From assembly GCA_038228295.1 (NCBI GenBank), contig JBBRPH010000016.1:1-64000 (forward strand): 64,000 nucleotides of DNA, written 5' to 3'. Shown piece by piece: positions 17,688 through 24,378 of this stretch. Within the stretch, counting starts at the first letter, position 1. Each line of letters opens with the position of its first letter. This DNA is from JAICKM01 sp038228295 (lineage in GTDB: Bacteria; Chloroflexota; Chloroflexia; QHBQ01; JAICKM01). Under the pieces are notes generated by a model that had not been told where the DNA came from, did no database searches, and saw only the letters and a program-made list of their open reading frames with translations. The translations under genes were made by a program, and so were the position numbers.

Positions 17688-18231
17688 CGGTCAGCGGCAA
17701 CTTCATGGTGAGATGCTCGGCGGTGAAGCCGGCTTTTTTGTAGATCAGGCGCATCGGCGTGTTGTCCACATGGACCTTGCCGGTCACTTCGCGCACCCCG
17801 GCCCGCCGCGCATAGGCGATGCCGTAGCCGAACAGTGCATCGGCCAGCGCGGCGTGATCAGGCGCGGTCTCGTCCACGGCCAGGCTGCGAAAGGTGGCGT
17901 AGGCTTCGTCGGTCAGGAAGTTGGTGTTGAACGTAGCCCACAGCCAGCCCTGCACCGCCCCGCCCCGTTCCAGCACAAACATCCCCGGCTCGCCCCGTTC
18001 CAACGCCTTGCGTAGCTTCTTCTCATGCACCGCCGGGTCGGTGATCGCATCGGCCCCAAACGAAATCTCGGCGATGCGGATCTCGAACGCCACCAACGCG
18101 GGCAGATCGCCCTCAGCGGCCATGCGGATCACGGCCGGCCCGCCGGGGGTCTCCACGGTCTGCGGATCGGGGGCCGGGGGCAGGGGCGGTCTGGGCGACG
18201 GCTCTGGGCGGTTGTAGGGTTTCTTGGTCAT
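17680..18231 (-). CDS. GNAT acetyltransferase in polyamine operon
   Basis: 183 aa. The first 30 residues are Pro-rich and polar. The GNAT fold follows: VIRMAAEGDLPALVAFE, a SLAVDE strand, GYGIAYARRAGVREVTGKVHVDNTP and RLIYKKAGF. The acetyl-CoA pyrophosphate loop is degenerate (APDHAALADALFG where R/QxxGxG/A is usual). Sits 11 bp after bpsA and overlaps speD, so it may acylate a polyamine or take the acyl group from the operon's carrier protein; both are inferences from position. No membrane segment. Confidence 0.78.
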   Translation of the reverse strand: MTKKPYNRPEPSPRPPLPPAPDPQTVETPGGPAVIRMAAEGDLPALVAFEIRIAEISFGADAITDPAVHEKKLRKALERGEPGMFVLERGGAVQGWLWATFNTNFLTDEAYATFRSLAVDETAPDHAALADALFGYGIAYARRAGVREVTGKVHVDNTPMRLIYKKAGFTAEHLTMKLPLTDA

Positions 18232-18242
18232 GGATTACCTGT

Positions 18243-19454
18243 CTATGCTCCCTCGCGCGCTTCCAGCATGAACAGTACGGAGCCGCAACGCGGGCAGCCT
18301 TGCGCTTTGAGGGCTTCGATGCTGCCGGTGGTGGAGTCCGCGCCCTGGCCGACGCGCAGCTTGGTGCCGCAGCCCATGCAGCGATAGAGGCGCACCGTGG
18401 GGTTCAGTTCGCCGGTATAGAGCGGACCGGTGAACTGACCCGGCACACTCGGCGCGGCGGCGGGCGTGGTCAGCAGGCGGATCATCTGACCCACCCCGCC
18501 GAGGACCGCCGCGCCCTGGTACTCGTTGAAGCCGGGGATGATCTCGACTGGAGCCAGGCCCATGCCGGCTAAGCTGCCCAGCAACGCGCCCTGCTCGGCG
18601 GGCGGGCGGTGGCCGAACGACAGGAACAGTTGGCGACCCTGCTCGGTGCCCAACGCCTGGATCGCCCGCGACGCAAACAGGCCGGCCCCGGCAGGCGTGT
18701 AGGGCGGGTCGGTGTAGACCGTATCAAACGCGCCCTGCAAGGCATTCGGCAGCGGTTCGCGCAGGTCATGCACCACCGTCTCGATCTCCAGGCCGGCTTC
18801 AGCGGCGCAGGCCGCGATGTGTTCCAGAATGCGCGTGTCGGTGTCCACCACACAGATACGCCGCGCCAAGCGTCCGCCACCCTGCGGACTGAGCAGCCGC
18901 CCCACTAGCCCCAGCGCCAGGCTCACTGAGTCGTCGTCGCCCAGCAGCAACACCGCTTTACCGGCCAGCGCACCCTGTGTCTGCCCATAGAGCACGCGGC
19001 GCAGGTTGGTCTCCGGCGTACAAAAGCTCTGGTCCAGCGTCACGTCAACCGTCGGGTTGGCGGCGAACCAGGCTTCGAGCTGTTCCAACACCCCAGCCCA
19101 TTCGCTGCCGGCCACGACGTGCCGCCCCTGGCAGAGCGGGCAGAGGAAGCCCGTGCCGACCCAGCCCCACGCCCCCTCCACTAGCACTAAACCCTGCGGC
19201 GACAAGCGGATATACGGCCCCGGTTGCACCAATCCGGCCTTCTCCAACTCGCGCCGCACGGCGGTCGCCACCGGGATCGGGAGGCGCGTCTGGCGGGCCA
19301 GGTCGCGCCCAGTCAGGCCGGCGTGGCGGTGGATCGTCCGCAGCACGGCTTCAATGCCCGCCGCGCCTTCGCGCAAATGTGTCTTCGCGGCCAGATCGCT
19401 CAACAGCGTGCCGGTCATGCCGCTTAAGTCTAATTGCGCCGCGCCTTCATCCAT
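18243..19454 (-). CDS. bpsA: N4-bis(aminopropyl)spermidine synthase (DUF43 family)
   Basis: 403 aa. Adds aminopropyl groups from decarboxylated AdoMet to the N4 of spermidine, giving branched polyamines. Visible: N-terminal winged helix (about 35-90, TGRDLARQTRLPIPVATAVRR), the family motif LLGDDDSVSLAL, and DTVYTDPPYTPAG. A CPLC pair sits at about 105. The C-terminus carries CMGCG...CPRCG, a zinc ribbon that makes the protein longer than the roughly 350-residue archaeal enzymes. First gene of the operon; the next encodes an acetyltransferase and the third supplies dcAdoMet. Start ATG 19454 has GAGGGG upstream. Confidence 0.88.
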   Translation of the reverse strand: MDEGAAQLDLSGMTGTLLSDLAAKTHLREGAAGIEAVLRTIHRHAGLTGRDLARQTRLPIPVATAVRRELEKAGLVQPGPYIRLSPQGLVLVEGAWGWVGTGFLCPLCQGRHVVAGSEWAGVLEQLEAWFAANPTVDVTLDQSFCTPETNLRRVLYGQTQGALAGKAVLLLGDDDSVSLALGLVGRLLSPQGGGRLARRICVVDTDTRILEHIAACAAEAGLEIETVVHDLREPLPNALQGAFDTVYTDPPYTPAGAGLFASRAIQALGTEQGRQLFLSFGHRPPAEQGALLGSLAGMGLAPVEIIPGFNEYQGAAVLGGVGQMIRLLTTPAAAPSVPGQFTGPLYTGELNPTVRLYRCMGCGTKLRVGQGADSTTGSIEALKAQGCPRCGSVLFMLEAREGA

Positions 19455-19523
19455 CGTCGAATTGCGCCCCTCACTACTATCCCAATCGGGTTCTCTTACG
19501 TGCGCTAATGCGGCACAACTAAG

Positions 19524-19532
19524 ATTATACCA
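19524..19532 (-). promoter_or_regulatory. Extended -10 promoter of the polyamine operon
   Basis: On the minus strand TGGTATAAT lies about 70 bases before the bpsA start: a perfect TATAAT with a TGn extension. No good -35 is visible, consistent with an extended -10 promoter. Confidence 0.6.
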
Positions 19533-19618
19533 TGCTGCCCACTTTTTGCGTATCTGCCTGACGCAGCCGCGCAGGTTAAGACGAGTCTAACGAGGCACCG
19601 CGTAACCTTGCTTAACTA

Positions 19619-19647
19619 TTGACAAACATTGGACAAAGTGCTACAAT
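19619..19647 (+). promoter_or_regulatory. Promoter of the DICT-domain kinase gene
   Basis: TTGACA (19619-19624), 17 bp, TACAAT (19642-19647). The start codon is about 90 bases downstream. Confidence 0.8.
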
Positions 19648-19737
19648 AAGCTTTGTTAGCAGAATCAGGCAACCATATATTGAAGCAGCGAACCCGCGCA
19701 CGGCGCACAGCGGGTAGGACTCACAGAAAGGCTAGTC

Positions 19738-21876
19738 ATGGCTGATATTTCACTGTTCGATCTGGTGACACCGGACCAGGAGCAAGATGCGTTTGTCAAC
19801 ACCGTAGATATGATGCTGAAGATCAGCTACCAGATCGAAGATATCGTGATTGACAATGCCTTGCCGGTAGATTTTTATGCCGGGTTTCAACGCTTCTCCC
19901 ATTTCAGACATCAAAACGCCCGCTATAAACGACTAGCCGACGTGGCGCGGCGCGTATTTGTATTCGGCGAGCCGGATGTGGAGCCGCCCAACATCCCCGG
20001 CGTGCAATTTGTGCCGCTGCTGCCGGGGTCTGCACTCACACTCGAATGGTTCCTCGTCATTAATACACCGACTTTTTTCACTGCGTTGCTGACCAAAGAA
20101 ATGCCCGGCGCCGACCCGATTCGCGGCGATCGCCGCTTCGAGGGCATCTGGACTTACGAAGAGCAGGTGGTCAATAACGCCCATTTGCTGATCACACAGC
20201 ACCTGCGCCAGCCCTACCGCCCGCCGATGGGGCGCGACTACCGGGCACAAAATCGCTATTTGGTACGTATGTCCAGCAAAATGGTGCAATATTCCGAGGC
20301 GATCAATCTCAGCCGGGCAACCAGTGAAAGCGGTCTCACCGTGCTGGCCCAGGTTGCGCAGGAGATCGGCAGCGGCAACCTGGAATACAACTTGGCCGCT
20401 ACCGTGCAAGCAGTGCGCCAAACGCTCAACGCACGCACCGTGCGCCTCTATCTGACCGACAGTGACGGCGCCTTGCAGCTACAAGCCGGTGCGGCACTCA
20501 CCAACGGCCCGCTACCTAAGCATACACTCTACCCCGGTCAGGACGCACCTGGCGCAGCGGTACTGACCCAGCGCACCGTGATGATCCCCGATACCGCAGA
20601 GAGTGGCGAACGTGATCCGCTGGACTCGGAGGTGCGGAGCCTCGCCGCCCTGCCGCTCCTGACCAGCAACGGGACGTTGGGCGTGCTGGTAGTCGGGCGC
20701 GACCTGGTCAACGCTTTTGACGGGACAGCGCTGCTGCTGTTAAGCGTGCTGGCGGGACAAATCGGGCTGGCAATCGAACGTGATCACCTGAGCCAAGCAC
20801 AGGACACCACGCAGCGCATCCTCGACAGTGTGATGAGTGGGGCCGTTGACGGCATTTTGACCACCGATGGGCAGGGTCGCATCTTGCGGATCAACCCTGC
20901 CGCCGCCACGGCCTTAAATATCACCGCCGCCGATCTGGTGGGCCAACCGCTGACTGCGCTGCATAATCCCACGCTCGACTCGCTGTGCCAGGAAATGTTA
21001 CTGCGGGGGGGCGATGCCTACCGCGAGATCCCGTTGGCTGGAGGGCAACCGGCGCTGGCCGGCGCATCGTTCGTGCGTGATGCTCAGAACGCCCCTAGCG
21101 GCTGGGTGATCGTGCTACGTGCGCTGGATACCACCCGACTCGATGAGCCGATCACCGACCAAGTGCGTATTCTGGTGGAGCCCGAGCGCGCGCAAGGGCC
21201 GGCGAGTAGCGATGCCAGCTTCCCCATTGACCAGGACCTCGACAACCGCCTCCGCACGATCAGCGGCCTGACCGCGCTCTTACCCAGCCGCGTGCCGCTA
21301 GATGACGATCAGACCCGCTATGTGCATCAGATTATTAAGCTGACCCGCGAGACGGCGCGGATGGTCAACAACCTGGTCTATCTGAACCAGGCGGAGAACC
21401 GTAGCCGGCTCGACACGACGCACGTTCCGCTGGCCCCACTGATCGGAGAAATCGTAGAGAAGTTCCAAGCCGCCGCCGGCCGCAAAGGGGCCACATTGAC
21501 CCTGGAAGCCGCTTCCGATGTGCAGGCGGCAATCCAGGTAAGTACACTGCAACGGGCATTGCACAATTTAATCGAGAACGCGATCAAATATACACCCGCC
21601 GGGGGAAGCATTGTAGTGCGGCTTGCCTGCACAGCGGATGAAGTGCAAATCACTGTGACCGACAGCGGGATCGGCCTGTGGCCGCGTGATGTGGCGTTGG
21701 TCTTCAACCGCTTCTATCGCGTGGTCAACCCAACCAACAACGAAACCCCCAGCGCAGGGCTGGGGTTAGCTGTGGTCAAGGCGGTAGCCGAGCAACACGG
21801 TGGCCGCGCCTGGGCCACCAGCACATTAGGCGCGGGTAGCGTCTTCGGTATCGCCCTGCCCCTCGCCCACGCCTAA
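19738..21876 (+). CDS. DICT-GAF-PAS histidine-kinase-like sensor lacking the usual His
   Basis: 712 aa, soluble. Domains in order: DICT sensor (about 40-130; FYAGFQRFSHFRHQNARYKRL, RVFVFGEPD), GAF (about 195-345), PAS (about 355-460), a dimerisation helix pair (about 495-560) and HATPase (about 575-712) with intact N box NLIENAIKYTP, DSGIGL and GLGLAVVK. In the helix where HDLRxPLTxISG is expected, the sequence reads QDLDNRLRTISG, so Gln replaces the phospho-acceptor His. It may bind ATP without classic autophosphorylation. No response regulator is adjacent. The stop overlaps the convergent nuclease gene by 3 bp. Confidence 0.85.
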   Translation: MADISLFDLVTPDQEQDAFVNTVDMMLKISYQIEDIVIDNALPVDFYAGFQRFSHFRHQNARYKRLADVARRVFVFGEPDVEPPNIPGVQFVPLLPGSALTLEWFLVINTPTFFTALLTKEMPGADPIRGDRRFEGIWTYEEQVVNNAHLLITQHLRQPYRPPMGRDYRAQNRYLVRMSSKMVQYSEAINLSRATSESGLTVLAQVAQEIGSGNLEYNLAATVQAVRQTLNARTVRLYLTDSDGALQLQAGAALTNGPLPKHTLYPGQDAPGAAVLTQRTVMIPDTAESGERDPLDSEVRSLAALPLLTSNGTLGVLVVGRDLVNAFDGTALLLLSVLAGQIGLAIERDHLSQAQDTTQRILDSVMSGAVDGILTTDGQGRILRINPAAATALNITAADLVGQPLTALHNPTLDSLCQEMLLRGGDAYREIPLAGGQPALAGASFVRDAQNAPSGWVIVLRALDTTRLDEPITDQVRILVEPERAQGPASSDASFPIDQDLDNRLRTISGLTALLPSRVPLDDDQTRYVHQIIKLTRETARMVNNLVYLNQAENRSRLDTTHVPLAPLIGEIVEKFQAAAGRKGATLTLEAASDVQAAIQVSTLQRALHNLIENAIKYTPAGGSIVVRLACTADEVQITVTDSGIGLWPRDVALVFNRFYRVVNPTNNETPSAGLGLAVVKAVAEQHGGRAWATSTLGAGSVFGIALPLAHA

Positions 21877-22418
21877 TCTGCCGGCGCGGCCAGCGACTCG
21901 TCGCAGACCTCATTGAACATACAGTGAGTGCAGCGACCAGCATCATCGTGGCTGCGACCGCGTTCGCCCGCACGGGTGGCGGCGCGAATCGCGGCCACGG
22001 TCTCAAGCAGATGGGCGCGCGCGGCATCGGTATAGTCCAATCGGAAGGTGGCGGAGGCGTAGCGCAGCAGACCATAGGCCGGGCGGCCATGCTTCTCCTC
22101 CACCAGCAGACAGTAGGCCAGCAATTGCAGGATGTCGCCGGGATACGGCTCTGCCGCCCGGCGCGTCGGTTTCACCTCCACCGGGATCACCCACCCGTCA
22201 GCTTCCAGCAGGTAGTCCGGCTTACCGACCAGCCCGTAGCGGCGCGAAAACAGCAAATCGGTCGCCCGCCCGCCTGCGCCGCTATCGGTATATACCACCC
22301 TGGCGCGGGGCAGACCACTACGCGCCTGCACCCGCCGGGCGGCCAGCAGCGCCCCCACAGCCACCAGCGCCGACAGCGCCGCGCTGATGCCGACGATTAC
22401 GCCCAGATCAAGCGTCAC
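21873..22418 (-). CDS. Membrane-anchored Cas4/Dna2-like PD-(D/E)XK nuclease
   Basis: 181 aa. One N-terminal transmembrane helix (about 5-27) precedes the nuclease core: GKPDYLLEADGWVIPVEVK gives the PD...ExK site, and DILQLLAYCLLVE the following QxxxY helix. The C-terminus has CTHCMFNEVC, three of the four Cys that hold the Fe-S cluster in Cas4/RecB-type nucleases; the usual N-terminal Cys is not seen. No cas genes are near, so a role outside CRISPR is likely. GTG start overlaps the upstream small gene by 11 bp. Confidence 0.82.
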   Translation of the reverse strand: MTLDLGVIVGISAALSALVAVGALLAARRVQARSGLPRARVVYTDSGAGGRATDLLFSRRYGLVGKPDYLLEADGWVIPVEVKPTRRAAEPYPGDILQLLAYCLLVEEKHGRPAYGLLRYASATFRLDYTDAARAHLLETVAAIRAATRAGERGRSHDDAGRCTHCMFNEVCDESLAAPAD

Positions 22419-22668
22419 GCAGCGTTTTGTCTACATCGGAACCGGGCGGGTCCATATTCCACTTGTGTCCGCTATCACTCGACGTACCCACATCCGTTTG
22501 CAGATGATCGGCCGTCTGATCCGTCTCCGTGGCGGTGCCGCGCCCTGGCGGGTCTGCCGAAGGTTGGGTCTCTCCGCTGGTCGTCGCATCGCCCGACAAT
22601 GTTCCGTCCGTCGGCAGCGCCGGCTCCATACCCGGCATCGGGATAATCGGTCCTAAACTATCAGCCAT
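22408..22668 (-). CDS. Small hydrophilic protein of unknown function
   Basis: 86 aa, low complexity, rich in Asp, Thr, Ser, Pro and Gly, probably disordered. No recognised domain. A strong AGGAGGAT lies 7 bases before the ATG, and the gene overlaps the Cas4-like gene by 11 bp, which supports real, coupled expression. Confidence 0.6.
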   Translation of the reverse strand: MADSLGPIIPMPGMEPALPTDGTLSGDATTSGETQPSADPPGRGTATETDQTADHLQTDVGTSSDSGHKWNMDPPGSDVDKTLRDA

Positions 22669-22758
22669 TGTAGTATCCTCCTAATGCGTAACCCGTGGTG
22701 TGTCTTGCGGAGCAGGCTACAGCATTTACCTTGCCAATGGCGCAAAGCCAATAGGCCA

Positions 22759-22788
22759 AGCGGCGCTGCCGCCAAGAGCAACGCCGCT
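22759..22788 (-). terminator. Hairpin after glnA
   Basis: AGCGGCG (22759-22765) pairs with CGCCGCT (22782-22788). It comes after the heptamer array that follows the glnA stop, repeating the stop-heptamers-hairpin order seen elsewhere. No T run. Confidence 0.45.
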
Positions 22789-22796
22789 GTACAACT

Positions 22797-22817
22797 CCAC
22801 GCTTTACGCTTTACGCG
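22797..22817. repeat. Heptamer array touching the glnA stop codon
   Basis: Read in the glnA direction, TAG is followed by CGC then GTAAAGC GTAAAGC GTGG. Period 7, ending one base from the stop. Confidence 0.75.
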
Positions 22818-24212
22818 CTAATATGTCTCCAAATACCGCTCAACCTCCCACGGGGTCACGAACTTGCGGTAGTCGTCCCATTCCTGGCGCTTGGCTTCTA
22901 CATAGCGCTCGAAAACATGATCGCCGAGCGTGGCACGAATCAGGTCGTCCTTCTCCAATTCGTCCAGTGCCTCGGTTAAGCTGCCCGGCAGCGTGCCGAT
23001 GTTGCGGCGCTGGCGTTCCTGCTCGTCGAAGTGATACAGGTTCTCCTCCACCGGCTCCGGCGCAGTCAGGTTCTCTTCGATGCCTTGCAAGCCGGCGCGC
23101 AGCATGACGGCGAAGGCCAAGTAGGGATTGCAGGTCGGATCGGGGCAGCGCAATTCGACGCGCGCCGCCTGCGGCTTGGTCGGGTTGATCCGCGGCACGC
23201 GGATCAACGCCGAGCGGTTCTGGCGCGCCCAGCCCATGTAGACCGGCGCTTCGTAGCCCGGCACCAGGCGCTTGTAGGAGTTGACCAGTGGGTTCAGGAT
23301 CGCGGTCATAGCGCGGGCATGGCGCAATTGGCCGGCGATAAACGACTTGGCGAGCGGCGACAGGTTATACGCATCATCAGTGCTGCCGAACAGGTTTTTG
23401 CCGCCATCGAGACCAGCCAGCGACTGGTGGCAGTGCATCCCGTTGCCCGCGATGCCGTACACCGGCTTGGGCATGAACGTCGCGTAAAGGCCGTGCTGCT
23501 GGGCCACCGCTTTGAGCGTGTACTTGAAACTGACCGCGTTATCGGCCGTGGTCAGGGCGTTGTCGTACTCGAAGTCGATCTCGTGCTGGCCGGGACCGAC
23601 TTCGTGGTGCGACGTCTCGACCTTGATACCCATCAGTTCGAGGGCGTTGACCATATCTTTGCGAACCAGCGTGCCTTCATCACCGGTCAGGTCAAAATAG
23701 CCACCCATGTCGTGGGTGATCGTGGTAATCTTGCCGCCTTCGGGCTTGAACAGATAGAATTCCAACTCAGGGCCGGTGTTGTAGAGGTAGCCCAGGTCGG
23801 CGGCATAATCGAGCGCGCGCGCCAGCACCAAGCGCGGGTCGCCATCGAACAGGTCGCCATTCGGCGTGTAGATCCAGCAGATGATGCGGGCGGTCGTCGT
23901 GCCCTCCGTGCGTTCCCAGGGCAGTACCGTGAACGTTTTGAGGTCGGGGATCAGGAACATATCGGACTCGGCAATGCGGGCAAAGCCTTCGATAGACGAG
24001 CCGTCGAACCACTTGCCGTTCGTCGCCGCGTCTTCCAACTGGTGAATGGGGATAGTCACGCTTTTGACGATACCCATCAGATCGGTGAATTGCAGATTCA
24101 CAAAGCGCACGCCTTCGCTTTCGGCGCGGCGCAGTGTCTCTTGCACTAGCGCGGGCGGCTGTTCGCCGTTAGCATAGCGCGCAGTTTTCGGTTTCTCCGT
24201 GGCGACGGTCAT
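22818..24212 (-). CDS. glnA: Glutamine synthetase type I (alpha subtype)
   Basis: 464 aa. Makes glutamine from glutamate, ammonia and ATP as a dodecamer. Visible: beta-grasp NLQFTDLMGIVKSV, DGSSIEGFARIAESDM, metal and ammonia residues in GPELEFYLF, HHEVGPGQHEIDFEYDNA, NGMHCHQSL, NPLVNSYKRLVPGYEAPVYMGWA. The region of the adenylylation loop reads ENLYHFDEQERQRRNIGTLP, as in the GSI-alpha form of Firmicutes and Thermotoga, not the NLYDLPPEE adenylylation site. The start is the ATG with AAGGAG upstream; an in-frame extension to 24263 is unlikely. The leader contains a terminator-like hairpin. Confidence 0.97.
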   Translation of the reverse strand: MTVATEKPKTARYANGEQPPALVQETLRRAESEGVRFVNLQFTDLMGIVKSVTIPIHQLEDAATNGKWFDGSSIEGFARIAESDMFLIPDLKTFTVLPWERTEGTTTARIICWIYTPNGDLFDGDPRLVLARALDYAADLGYLYNTGPELEFYLFKPEGGKITTITHDMGGYFDLTGDEGTLVRKDMVNALELMGIKVETSHHEVGPGQHEIDFEYDNALTTADNAVSFKYTLKAVAQQHGLYATFMPKPVYGIAGNGMHCHQSLAGLDGGKNLFGSTDDAYNLSPLAKSFIAGQLRHARAMTAILNPLVNSYKRLVPGYEAPVYMGWARQNRSALIRVPRINPTKPQAARVELRCPDPTCNPYLAFAVMLRAGLQGIEENLTAPEPVEENLYHFDEQERQRRNIGTLPGSLTEALDELEKDDLIRATLGDHVFERYVEAKRQEWDDYRKFVTPWEVERYLETY

Positions 24213-24257
24213 AGGATTCTCCTTCGGGGTCCGGGGCGACTCCAGTCGCAGCAACCG

Positions 24258-24281
24258 GAACAAAACCCGCGCAGGCGGGTT
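24258..24281 (-). terminator. Hairpin with U run in the glnA leader
   Basis: On the minus strand AACCCGC, CTGC loop, GCGGGTT then TTTGTTC, ending about 46 bases before the glnA ATG. No promoter-like sequence is visible between the hairpin and the ATG, so it could be an attenuator inside the leader; it could instead simply end the upstream membrane-protein transcript. Confidence 0.5.
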
Positions 24282-24378
24282 GTGATTGGTTTATATTAGG
24301 AGAATACCACAGGCAGACACAGCGGCGCATGGCAGCCTACACAAACTTTGCGGCGAGTTTTTGTGCAATCTGCATATA

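Noticed and set aside
23031..24149. 372-codon open frame on the plus strand
   Set aside because: Lies wholly inside glnA, whose motifs are unmistakable; it is a by-product of high GC.
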